From the NCBI GenBank assembly GCA_947000775.1, contig CAMQGK010000567.1, forward strand, positions 14,300,501-14,364,500: a DNA stretch of 64,000 nt. Reading direction: 5' to 3'. A model generated the notes under the pieces. It was not told the DNA's origin and ran no database searches. It worked only from the letters and a program-made list of their open reading frames with translations. Source of the stretch: Pterois miles. Lineage: Eukaryota > Chordata > Actinopteri > Perciformes > Scorpaenidae. Below, piece after piece: positions 38,601 to 52,600 of this stretch (its first letter is position 1; each line of letters opens with the position of its first letter). The position numbers and the translations under genes were made by a program.

Positions 38601-40559
38601 TCTGTGGTCTGGAAAACATTTTGAAATGAGGAATGAGCAATGACTAAGATATTTGTGTCTGAGTAGGGAGCCCACCACTGCTTCCTTCACAGAGCATGAC
38701 TGATGAAGTCTCTCTGTGTCTGTCAGGGTGAGAGGTTGAGCGTGTACCTGGTATGGCAGCACAGGCGAGTGTTTGATGTGATGTGATGGCGGTGTGACTT
38801 TACCTCAGCATGAGCTCGTAGCGTGTAATGGCAGCAGCGCTGGTGCTGGGGAAAACCTGACGCATGTTCTTCATCAGGCACAGGCAGTGCTCTGTGTACA
38901 GCCTGAAGCTGTCTGACAGCTGCCTCTCCTGGACACAGGAAGGGCCCGCAGTTATAGCTTCAAGTACACGGGCTGTGAGACATTTTTGGCTGGACCAAAA
39001 ACCTTGATGCATGTCAGTGAAGAGCTAATGAGGTGACTGTTTCCAGATGATGAAAGTATTTTTTTTTTTTCCTACTGAGAGGCCGATGGCTGAGAACCTA
39101 CCAGGTCCCCCCTCACAGCGGTGGGGTCCCACTCTGCATCGATGGTCCTCAGGAGGCGCAGCAGCAGGGAGTAGCACACCCTCTGGGTCCGATGGTGGCT
39201 GCTGTAGCACTGCCAGCGACTGTGTTAAAAAACAAATACATGCACCTTTTACCTGATGCTTAAGCGTTCATATTTGTTTTGATCAATTTTAATCCTCCGT
39301 TAATACTCACATAATGGCCTGTTGGAGAGGGGAGAGATCAGTTTGCACAGCATGGTGAGTCAGTACAGTCCATGCTGGAGGACAAACCTGCCCGTTCCAG
39401 TTGTACGGCTCTCTCTAGAAGTATATGTGGTAGATTACCATGTCAGTTCAACAACAATCTGTTTGTACTCAGCAAAAACTTACTTTACATTATTTTACAA
39501 ATTAGCAGTCAACGAATAATGCAAAATATAAACATTAGATAACACTTCATCTTACAGCTCTGTAGATTTCATGGTAATTAGGTGGTAATTTGTAAGTAAT
39601 CTGTTTGAAATTTCTTTGGAATTACTGTCAAATTACCCCAATATTCACTGAAAATTGATTGAAAATTATTCTATTATAACTATTATTTAATAATTATATG
39701 CTAAAATAGCATATAATTGTTAAAATAGCATAGTCTTGGGAAGTGGCTGTGCACTGCTCTTCATCAGAGGAGGAAAATCAAAACTAACAGAAGACTCTTC
39801 TGATCAGACACAAATTTCAGCATTGTGTGACTTATTGTCAACACAAATGTAACCCAGTAGCTAATGTAATGGTTCAGGGAGTTTATAAGGACATTTCAGA
39901 AGACGTCATTTGCTAATTATCATCTACTTAACAGCAGACATGGAAATAAAGCAAATAACTTTGTAATCTTTTCCTGGAAATGTATTGAATAAATTACCAG
40001 ATATTGGGAACTAATGTAATATTATTATTAAATGATATTTATAATAAAACTAAATTTTGAGGTAAATATTGGGGTAATTTAAAAATAATCCCACAGAAAT
40101 ATCTGATAGGTTACTTGCTTATTATCACCTCATTACTATGAAATGTGCAGACCTGTTAAATGAAGTGTTTCCAAACATTACTAAAAACGAGTGAACTATT
40201 TAGAACCTAACTAAGCATAGCTTTAATTACAGTATGTTAAACTGGTGGTTTTGTCGTTAATACAAAGGTTGCTTGGAGTAAACTAGTCCAGTGTAGAACC
40301 GCTCATCGGTTGTTGACTCCAGGGAAGCGAAGAAGAGCTTGGTTGTAAGGTTAGTACATCCAGCATCCAGCAGCAAAAGTGAATTGCAGTCAGCGAGCTA
40401 CGGCCTGTAAAGGCCCACTGCGGAAGACATGCTCAACTCTGCGGAGCCCTGAAGCCCTCATTTTTACATGCAAGATGTTTATTTATATTAAACATGTCCA
40501 AATTGCACTGACTTCAACACTGCATGTCTTCGGGTCCCCAGCAATAATAGGAATATAAG

Positions 40560-40651
<92 letters not shown>

Positions 40652-43600
40652 TCTTTGATTTACTGTATAGATAGATGATGATACTACAGCATCAAATTTG
40701 TCATGGTCACAGACATCATATCTTCTCATGTCCACCAAATGTGTGTTCTGTACCAAACTTGGTGATGATTGCTCAAAATTTGTAGGAGGAGCAAAGAAAA
40801 AAATGATTTGTATACAATTCAAAATGTCAGAAAATTGAGAGTTATGGTTCAAACGTTAAAGGTCAAAATGTAAAGTTTATTGTCATAGTGCCACCATCTG
40901 GCCATATTACACCAACTCTGACATGGCTGTTGGGGTGGCTGTGGCAAGTGGGTCGCCCACTGATTGGAGGACTGGTGGTTTGATCCCTGGCTCCTCCAGT
41001 CTGCATGTCCTTGGACAAGATACTGAACCCTAAATTGCTCCCAAAGGCTGTGCCATCGGTGTGAGCACGTGTGAGAATGCTGACATGTAGTGTAAAGCAC
41101 TTTGAGTGATCAGAAGACTAGAAATGCACCATATAAATGTAAGTCCATTTACCACTGTACGTCCTTGGGTCTCCAGCAATACACCAATACACGTGTGAAG
41201 TAGACTGGGTGAATGGCTCTCGAGATATGTGAAGATCATACCCATATACACACAATGTCTGCATGAAACTCACCTTAACATGAGCATGCTCGTACTCCAC
41301 AATCTGACTCAGCAGTTTCTTGTGAATGGAGACATTTGAATCTTTCTTAGACAAAGTTGTATCTCTCTGAAAAAAGAAGAGTATTAAAAGTTGCCTCATA
41401 TCCTACTCATGCAAGAGGAGCCTTGTATACTGTAATGTGAATACACAGACCTGGCTGGTGAAGAGCTTGAGTATCAGGTGACATTCTCCCTGAACTTTAG
41501 ACGTACTCGATCGAGGCTCCAGCTTAAACCAGGTGTCATATCCGACAATTGGGAACTCCTACAAGAAGGGAACCAGCCAGACACTGACATACTTCCAGGA
41601 AAATCCTTCACATTGTGTCCTTTGGAGAATCTATTTGTGGTTGTGTTTGATTTGTCTCAGTAGCTCGAAGCCTCTGACTAGTGAGAGTTTTTTTGAACTT
41701 CCAGCACTCACATTCAAAGGGATGTTGATGCATCCGAGGAAGTCATCAGCATTCTCCTCGGAGCCTGATGATGCAGATCCATTAGAACGAACTGATTTTG
41801 CAATCTGCTTAAAATACCTGGCAAGAAAAAACAGAGTGCAAAGACTTAATGTTTAAATGTACTCTGAGAGCTATATCCTAAAAACATCTCACTTTTAGGA
41901 TATTTAGCTCTATCAGCTGTGACATACAGTATATTACAGAATGACTTTCACTTCCTAATGAAAGCTGGCTATTACTCACACAAAATTGCACATTTTCACC
42001 ACAGGATTATGGTCCTTTTGTCCCTTGGTTATAATTGACATTGTCAGGTTTTCATTAGGCTTGTCTGCTATGTATTAGTCTCCCATCGCCCCGGCTGAAC
42101 TCTGTGTTCTGTGTGCACAGCTTTATTGGCACTGGACTTTCTGGCAGTCAGTATTTCTTTAAAAGTGCAGTCTGTAGTATCTGACCACCAGCTCCAAACA
42201 AATAGGGGGCAGCACTTCTCCTCTATACTGGGTCCATACAATCTAAATATTAATATATGTATATCACAAATAAAACAACAGGCTAAGAATAAGAAAGAAA
42301 GACAACTGCTGAAACGCTATGAGACGGTCAAAATAACACTGCTATCTTATAATCTTCATGTACGGCATCAGTCTATAGTTTACGTTAGCCATCTTTATGT
42401 TTTCTGTGCCACTAACTGGTGGCTGTATGGTCCATGTAACAGTACATTTTGATAGACATGGTACAGACCCTGTACCTTCAATGTGACTAAAGAGCAGTCA
42501 GGGCAGCTCTACTTCCTGGTCCTTCATGTAGGACTGTAGGAGGGCAAACTCGACACTACAGTGACTTCACTATCACCTCTCAAGGTACGTGGCATTGGCT
42601 GGTTAGCATGCTCATTTCAGTAGATATTCTGCAACACAATACATAGACGTCTTTGGCATGACGTCAGCACTGTAACCTCTTCATATTTTGTTGATAATTA
42701 GTTAGTACATTTTGGCCAGATCTTAAATGTTGCACCTTTAAAGTTAAAGGACAAATACCAATTGATCTCCTGAGATTAACAAGCAAGATGGTGTCACTAT
42801 TCCTCAACAAATGTAGATAACATAGGCTTCTTCATTCATAAACTGCAACTTTTGACTCAATTCAAATGGAAATGACGCTCTGACTGACAGTTTGAATGAG
42901 TCATCTATTCACTGCCACAATGCCAATGAATGAATAAATGAATCGCTAACTCATATAATTGTGCACAAAGTTGTAATTTGTGATTCAGTTGCAGTTCACT
43001 GCTAAAGGAATATCTAGCATTTCTTATGAGATGCATCATACTTCATTACATTAATGGTAAATCAGGATTACACAACATAGTTTCATCTACCTGCCCATTC
43101 CTCGAAGTCCACTGACTTCATTGAGCTTTTTGCAGGCCTCAGCAACAGACACGTCATCGTCATGATCCCTGAAAAATGGAGAATTCAGAAGTTATTACAA
43201 CCTCTCGTCTCATAACAGTGAATACAACTGAGAAGTGAGGGAGATCGTCTACAATTTAACCCCATTCAAGAAAAGCATTAGCTTACTCTACTTTTAGTGT
43301 GGAGTCAAGAGTGAGCTCTTAACAGAGCTTTGACCAGCTGACTCAATCCGTTATAAAAGTGCATTTTACAATTTAGAGCTGAGAACTTAATCGGAATACC
43401 AATATTATTCTCACTGAAGGAAATAATGGAGACAATTGTCAAATACAGTATAATCACCACAATTTTTTTCCATCCCACCTAAAAAGACATTTTCTCTTTG
43501 CTTTGAGATTGAAAAACTGTGACTGCAAAGTGAGTGTGTACAAATATTTTTGCCAAGTGATGGAATGACAGAGTACCACATCTAAAGACATTTGCTGGAT

Positions 43601-46600
43601 GAGTCTGAGTCAGTGTTTTCAGTATATACTGTACAGTATATGTACGCATTTCTTTTGGCATCTGTGATGCAAGAATTAAAAGAAGCAAATTTAACCTAAT
43701 ACAATATAATGAAAATCATAAGAAAAATCCTTCTTTGTGCTGCTTACCATATGTCAAGATGTAAGAGGTCATTGTGGACATCATCTATTTCACTGTGGAA
43801 AAAAAAAGAACCACCAAAAAACAGGAACATTAACTGAAGTATCATCTCCATGAGTAAATACTGACAATAAACACATCAATATTTTCCACAGAGATGACAC
43901 TGTGCTGCACTGGTCACATATCTAACAACTTTAGGTGTTGAAACAAATGAAACTGTGAATCCTGCATGTCACACATATCACAATGTCCAGCACTCCGCTA
44001 AAGGTTGAACTGCTGTACTCACAACACAAAGTGCTCATCCCACACTGGGTTCAGAGTCTCCGGTTTGACCTCAGTCACCTGGATACACCTGGCGGGTAAC
44101 ACCTCCTTGGTGCTGGAGCGTTTCTCCAGCTTCTCCTTTCTCTTCCTGAAGCTGAACTTTCTCTCCTTCTTCTCCTCCGTGTCCCGCGGGCTCTGGCCCA
44201 GCAGGATTCCCAGCATGCAGTAGGGGTCGCTGTACCCTGGCAGGCCGCAGGGTGACGCATAGAAAAGGTTATATGACACACACACAAAACTGTTTATATC
44301 ACCCTGATGACGCTGGTACAGCAGCAACCGGAGGGAAGCTATCGGGCTCATTTGTCATTACAATCAGTGTGGTGTTTTGGTAAAGTGCTCGTCAGTGTAA
44401 TGAGTGTGACTGGTTGACAACGTGCATGTTTGAGATCAATTTCACCTCACATGGAAAGTGGACATGATAGTGGGCTGTGGTCGGGGAAGTGACAAAAACC
44501 TGCAGCCATTTTGGACAGACAGTAACAATACAGGAAGTCCAATACTTAATGGATTGCCAGACTACTCAGACTACCAGACTACTTATTTAGTCATATACCA
44601 GTTATTATACCTGTCATTATAACGTCATTGAAGTGGCTGATGTAATGATGTTTGTGTGATAGGACATATATTAAGTATTAAATACATAAAGTATATGCAT
44701 ATATAAAAATCACATAAGCAGCATATCCAGCTTAACTTTTTTTCCACATCTCATAATAAAGAAATGCGAAATATCAAATACACCCTCACATTATGCAGCT
44801 GTCAAAGGATGAGTTGCGTACTTTACATGCTTACGCTTTACTGCAATTTATGCAGCTTCTGAAGGTGATGGTGTTCATGAACTACAGAATAATTATTGTG
44901 TCACAAACTGTGAAACTCTGGCAAGATGGTTATTGACCTTGGATGTTTAAGGTTAGGCATTGACCTCGGTTGGTTAAGGTTAGTCATTGACCCTGAATGA
45001 TTAAAAAGGTGGTAAATGCCAGATTGGGAGCATTTCTATTGGCTCTCTACGGCTCTCAGCCATATGAGAGCAGTGAAGAGCAGTGGCCCTGAGCTCGCCA
45101 GTCACCTGCATCAACATGCACTAAAAGCACATGTGGCCAGCCCAGCCATGTCAACAAAGCATGGCGAAGCTCTCATTACAACACACACAGAGGGAGAGAC
45201 TTCATTCTCTGTTCAGGTAGACGTTACTCCTCTATATCTTTACATAGGCAATAGTTGTTTTATGTTATGTCAGATCATGCATTGACCTCAAATGGTTAAG
45301 TTTAGGATAAGTCATCCGGCAGCAACACTTTTTGCAAATTGTGGGTCACCATGTAGACGTCATCTATTATCACTGCTGGTCAAACCTACGAATATACTGA
45401 CTTTTTGTTCTCCAAAAGAGAAAGTTTAGGTTTATTAAATGTTTAAGATGTCTCACCATTTGCGTCCTTGGCCATCAGATTCTTTGCTTTCATGACAGAA
45501 ACTTTCAAGGAAAAACTGGCTCGCTGTGAAAAAAGACATTTATTGTGAAATCAAGGTCATGCATTGAGTGCAGAACAACGTATTTCCTTTAACTTGACTC
45601 TTCCATACGTCCATTTACATAAACATCAAGATGCACCGATTCATCAGATATCTTAAAAAGCCAATTTCTAAGAAGGTACAAAAACTCAATGCTCCAGAGT
45701 TACAGAGAGAATATATAAAAGGTCAAACTATTTGAACTCTGGTCACAACATTTATCATAAGGGCTCACAGTTCTTAACAGAGCTATTTGAAAGGTCTCTG
45801 GCAGTCAAGTGAAAGAGGCTTTCAGCTGTTACTGGTCTTTTACATCTCTCAACTCTCCAAGGGCATCAGTGCTCTCTATTTGTTTCTCTCCAGGCCAAGC
45901 TTTCACCTTATTACTACTGCACTGTGCAAACTATGAGCATTAGAAAATATCAGGCAATAAACTAAAACACCACCTGTGGCTGTACAACCGAGGGTTTAGT
46001 GACGCATCGAAATCTGCACTTAATGACGACTGAGGCATTCATTCTCTTATCTGTTTAATGACTTTTAGGACTGTACCAGAGATTTTTACGTGTTTTAGCA
46101 CATTTAACACATATCACTGTACGCCTTTGCAAAAAAAAAAAACAAAACGTGATTTTAGACATTTTAAAGTTTTTTTCTATTGTTCCAGGCACCATTTTGT
46201 TTCCATTTACTTTGCTGTATTACACAATATGACAATAAATTCCCAAAATTACTACATTTGGAAAAGTCAGTCTAGTATAGTTGCGCTACTACTAGATGCT
46301 GGTATGTAACTTCTGTATGTGTTGTTGAGTCACTCCATTACTGATCACAAAATAGGACCTATTTTACATTGTAAGCACTTAAACTTAAAAATTAAAATGT
46401 CAGCATCAAATCACATGTTGTATAGCCAACGATGTAATAATACTGTGTCAGCACAGAGTGGAAATTTACAGACCAGAGCACATTTTTTCCTTTAAGTAAA
46501 AGAACTGATGTCAGCTTCCAGTGCCACATTACATCTGAAGGATACACTTGAATGGACAGTGACTCATGTAAAAAGCGTCTCACCTTGGATTCTTGAACTT

Positions 46601-49600
46601 TTTGGAGAATGATGTCATGTTCCTCTTCACCCATATCAAACACCTCGGATAGTCAGACAGTAAAAAGTATTTTTTTGTGCAACAGAAACTTGAATAAAGA
46701 CTCTAGAGACATCTGGTTTCTTGTTATAGTTCAAAAAATGCACTACTATCTCCACTACAATGCCACCGAATGTCTTTTACAAAACACAACTTGATGTGAA
46801 AAAAAGACGCCCACTCTGGATATAAAAGAGGCTGCAATTCATCGTCTGAATGGATGTAATATCACAGCTGTATATCAGTACACCGTATGACTGGACTTTG
46901 ATGTTTAATCAGGTTAGAGCCAAGAGCATCTGCTCACATTCGTACAGCCTGCTCACAAAAAATAACACTCTCTAAGAGCGGCACTGTTACAAACAGATAT
47001 TTAATGCAGCCCAGAAAATAGTCTGTTTTTCCAGGATGGGATATATGCATAGATGGAAAGATGGATAGATGGATACCTTTAGCAGGTAAGCAAACAGCTC
47101 TTCATCACTTCTCACGTGTTCAGGTGAAGGCACTCCCACCCGGTTGACCACCGTGTACACAGCTTCCTCATAAAGCAGGTCCAGCTGCAGCACATGAAAA
47201 CACACTTAAAAATAACCCTTAAAACATGAAAAAATAAATGTTCCTTAGACTTCATGTTTTCTGCTCTGCTGCACATCAAAACCAGGAAGGGTTCTGTCAT
47301 TGTGCTGAAACAAGATGGAACCAGACGCACCTCTGTCCTTCTGATTCGGTCTGGGTTAAAGGTCTGATCCACGTGCTCCTGGGGCGGCGGCACTGTGCAG
47401 GCCCCTCTTTGGCACTGTGAGGGGTCAGAAACAGTTCAGCCAAAACTAAACCTTCCTTTCTTGAAGTTGTGTTGAATAAGAACTAGAGAGAGGAGAAGCT
47501 GAGGTTGCATTACTGACAGTAGTTCAGTCCAGTAGTTCCTAATTTAAGGCTGGGTTCCCTCGAAAGGATCCCAAGATAAATCTCAGTGGCATCGGCCTCA
47601 CTCTGACACTGCTTCTGGCTTCATCCGAGGTGTCTTGCTTTCTGGAAATCTATTTTGAAGTCTCCGCCAGCTGCCAGCTCAGTAATCAAGGCACTCATTG
47701 CACTTTTTGGTCTTTCCCCCAAAACACAAAACTCCCAAGTCTTCATCAGGGTGTCCTGCCCTCACGAGCTTAACAGCTAGATGGCTGGCAACTCATATTT
47801 ACTGGGTCTGTGACATAATAAGCTGAATTCATCTTGAAAAGATAAGGTATTTTAAGGATGGCAAACAAAAGAAATGCTTTTATTATTATTATTTAATTAA
47901 TGTTTTTCCCTGCTTCACTACCTACTTATCAGTATTATTTTTAGAATCAATGACTCCAACTAAAAATCATTATAACTGCCACAGATGATGTTGTTGTTGT
48001 TGGTTGGCTGTGATATTTATATTTGTGTGTCATATGTGTGATTGTCTCTTGTACAAAAAGAAAAAAATAAAGTTCTATAGAAAAAAAATAAATCTAGGTT
48101 GTCATGAAATAATTAATGCGGTAAATAAATAACACATTTTTATTCTTTTTGGGACTTTTCCCCCCAATCTTTGTTTTTTGTGAAATATTGGATTTTTTTT
48201 TAACCACATCAGGCCTCAAATACTTATTTAAATAAATGTCAAGAGGGGCAATCATTCTTTGATTTGGCTGCTAACAGCCCATAGACGTCTGAAATGTGAC
48301 AAAGGTTTCCCACTTGAACTTTCATGAGGGGTCAAATGCCAAAAATGAAACCACTGACTTCCAGCCTTTGCAGTGTATTGTGTTTTATAAGCTTATCATA
48401 TGTTTTTTATGTAATATATGAATGTAAAAAGTAACTGGTAACTATATTTGTAAAATAAATGTAGTGGAGATAAACATTCAGTATTTTCCTGAAATGTACT
48501 GGAACATATTTTTCCACCATTACGGACTTCATATCCACTTATCAATTACGGACTTCATATCCACTTATCAATAATGCACCAACCAAATCAGAAGACTCAG
48601 ACATCCACAACTAGGAAACAGTCTTATCAATATACATTAGGGCTGTCAATCGATTAAAATGTTTAATTGTGATAAATTCCATGATTGTCCATAGTTAATT
48701 GCGATTAATTGCAAATTAATCACACATTTTTTTTATCTGTTAAAAATGTACCTTTAAGGGAGATTTGTCAATATTTAACGCTCTTAACATGGGCGTGGGC
48801 AAGTATCCTGCTTTATGTAAATGTACATATATATTCTTTAATGGAAATACAATTAGCTACACAAAACAATGACAACTATTGTCCAGAAACCCTCACAGGT
48901 GCTGCATTTAGCATAAAACATATACTCAAATCATAACATGGCAAACTGCAGCCCAACAGGCAACAACAGCTGTCAGTGTGTCAGTGAGCTGACTTGACAA
49001 TGACTTGCCCCAAACTGACTGTGATTATCATAAAGTGGGCATGTCTGTTAAGGGGAGACTGGTGGGTACCCAGAGAACCTATTTACATTCACATATCTTG
49101 AGGTCAGCTGTCAAGGGACCCTTCGAAAATGTCCATGCCAGTTTTTCCAAAATTTAGCGCAAGGTTGGAGAGTTATTATGGTCCTTTCATGACAAGTCAG
49201 TGTACCAATGGATCCTTAGGTTTTCTAGTTTCTTGTGATACTAGTGTCTTCACTCTAGCTTTAAAACTAAGCTGCTACAAACTTAAAATTGCAAGTTACA
49301 TTAATGTGTTAGAGAAATTAGTGGTGTTTAAACAAATTTGCATTATAAAGTGTTATCATTACCGTATATAACTTTGACATCTTTAATTATTATATTATGA
49401 ATGTTCCTTATGTTTTGATGATGACTCTGATGCTTCTTTTTACTCTGGGCTTACAGCAATTTGGAAATGAAGACAATGATTGCTCTCAGCAAAGATGTTA
49501 TTACAGCATCATTGCCTTATTAGCACTGGCAGCAGGAGGAGCTGAACATAGCCATCGACAGCAGCTTGTCACAGCTGAGTTTCCAGTCTTCTGAGCGCCC

Positions 49601-52600
49601 AACTCAACCCGGCCCTTCTGTCTATACGCGTCATACTGGCCTGGATGACAGCGCTGAGGCCTACTCGCTACACCAACGTGTTTCATGGGTGTAACAGATG
49701 GAAAGGTGGCTGTTGGGCATGGGTTACCTCAGCCTGGGCAGCCTGAAGCATGTTGTCCTGCTTCTGAAGGATGGCATTCACACGCTCAAAGAACTCCACG
49801 CTCTCCTCGGAAATCCTGCCAAGAAAAAGCAGATAGTCAGATCATCTCTAAAAATAGAGATGAAATACTTGGAAAATATGTTGCATGTTGTATTAACAGA
49901 TACACAATCTCATCAGTCAACTAGAATTTTTCTGAATCGTGATTAAAAACAAAGTGGGATTCAGTGACATTGGTGGGATCACACTGCACCCTGTTTACAG
50001 ACAAGAAGCGTCTGTCAGCAAAGACGATCTGTTTCCAGCTTATGACTCCACTGCCTGCATCTTCAACTCCTTATTAGCTCTAAAACACCTTCTTATCTCA
50101 TATGCTAAAAAGCAAAGCAGGTCTGGACCTGCTCTCAGCCATCCAACATGTCTGCGGTCTGCATGAACCATGTTAATCTACTATGATGAGCAGCACTGTG
50201 TGCAAAATGCAAATGATGTTTTCCTCCAGGTGTGAGTGAATCCCCGGACTCCCGCTGGCCCCAGTTGTCATGGTGATCCAGGCACATTCAGGGATGGAAT
50301 AGCTGGCTGAACACCCTGGGAATCCCCCCCCCACCACCACCCCAACCACCACCACCACCTTCACCCCAACCTCGCATCACTCCCAAATCTCACACTGGGT
50401 GTCTTCCTCCCAGCCTGTCTGGAGATCAGCAGAGCAGACAGCAGCTCTGATGTGAGCTGTAGCTGAACCGCCGGGATCAGCCATGCTGTCTGCCTGTAAC
50501 TCCTCACCCCCACAGCTCCCACAGCTCCCACAGCTCCCAGCTTCTCTCGCTCTCAGCCAACCCCATCACACTATGCAGAGGAGGCCCTGTCATGCTCCTT
50601 TATTTGCGTCATCACATCCCAGTAGGTGTGTGGCAGCCCATCCCAGCACCCACTGACTCTCGCCATGGTGGGGGAGTGGATTGCGAAACCCTGAGATATT
50701 GATGAGAGCTAATGGCAGTCACGCTGAGAGCTGGTCAGGTTTCCACTGCCATCATACCCAGTAAAACTTGAAAGGTGCTAGTATTTATTTAAAACACACG
50801 AAATTGTAACTAACTAACTATAAAAACCTGTACATTGTTCAGAAAAGGCCCTCTTCTGAATAAAAATGATGCCACAATGTTTTTTAATCAAGTCATGCTG
50901 TGTGGTTTGGTTGCAACTATTTTTTTTTCATTAACATTTAATCTGATAATCATTTCCGTGACTTTCTTGTCTAGTAATCAAATGTCAGAAAACAGTCCAA
51001 AATACCCATTCTAACTTTGTGGAGCCCAAGTTTGGATTGCTTACTAATGAAATATTTTGATCAATTTGACAGCCCTAATTGACTTGTGAGCAGCTGCCAG
51101 TTTCAGCGTTATCCCTCAGTACTAGACCAGTTTAAAAATCATTGTCCCTATTAGTCACTTAGACATAAAAACATGGGAAAATAGGGTCCAGGTTAGAAAG
51201 CACTGAAGCTACTCTTTAAGCGATTCCTGTATAATCTACACCACTCAAAACAATCTGCAACTGTTTCAGCTCTACTCTACAGTCTCTGTATTTTCAGATA
51301 AAGGATAGAGTTCAACCTTTCTTTCGATCGCATTAAAACTATTTTCCAACAAAGACAGGAATTTACTTTTCAGCCTCACTGGTGTGTTTGTTGATTTTAC
51401 CACACACTGATCGAAAACTGAGTTGCTATTCTGATCGGAAACCCCTCAGGCAGCATTTGAAAACTTGAAGCCTCAAGCCGAGCCGACAATCTGTGAATGC
51501 CTCCACAAACAAAGCCTGCTCCGCTGACAAGAGTTGGGAGGCTTTGTTTTCTGGAGCTTACAGTTTTCATTTGCACATATAGCACAAATAATCTTCATTT
51601 GATTGTAATACTTGTGTTACGAGACACTCATTTCTCTCCACATCCATCTCAAGTCTTCCAGGGCATCTTGTGATCCTCAAAGCTGTCCCATCTTCTGTCA
51701 GTCAGCTTGAGGATTTGTCCAGACAGTCTGGGATCTCTTGTTTCGAGCTTTGGGGCGACGTGTTCATGAGATGAAATAATGCCCAAATGATGCAAATACA
51801 GTCAATCCTGATTTGATCTAAAAAAAATTACACTGATATCTTTCAACCTATTTTTCCTCTCTCTCACGCACCCACCTGAATAACAAACTGATTTGATGTT
51901 GCTAGGAAACAGGTCCTTTTCTTTTATTGCTGTCATTTTATTCTAATTTATTTTCAGAATTCAATCAATTATGTTTTCCTGTCTGGAGAGTCAATCAGAA
52001 GGAAAACATAAATAAAAACATGAAGGCTGAACTTCATCTATCTGCAAGACTAAACGCAACTAATTGGGAGTGAGAGGGTGACGGCAACGCCTCACATCAA
52101 ACTTCAACATAATATGGCAAGTGCATACATAGTAATTAATAGTGCAGACATCGCTGTTGTCTGCAGCATGAAAGACAATGTGACATCTGTATGAATTCTA
52201 ATAAAATAAGCAGGTCTTCTAATGCGATTAATCACGGTTGTCAGTGCCTAATATCAGCCTGCTGCACCTATCATAACAGAGGATCTCTTCCATGACAAGG
52301 ATCTCCCTCAATACTACACACAACACTGTTTGTTTTACTCTAATTACACATCTGATTAAGCAACAAAACATTACAGGTAAAAAGAATCTAACATGGAGAT
52401 ATGATTTCCATTCGATAACAGCAGTCTCTCAGACTACTGACAGACACAGACAGAGCAGCAGTCTGGTGTGAAATTGTTTTCAACTTGGGTCCTCTTGGGT
52501 GCTTCACAATGGTGATTCACAGTTTCTATTCTATTTCCTCACTGGGACTGAGGATTTGATGCATTTTAAAACAGGCAACTCTAACGTAAAGCTCTTATGC

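Noticed and set aside
40514..40852. Cys/Val repeat open frame
   Set aside because: It is a translation of the (CA)45 microsatellite.
44933..45010. Regularly spaced 27-bp units suggestive of a CRISPR array
   Set aside because: Units are directly adjacent with no unique spacers, are degenerate, and this is a vertebrate genome.
47331..47414. Alternative acceptor 22 nt further into exon 3
   Set aside because: It would shift the reading frame; only the acceptor preceding 47414 joins in frame with exon 2.
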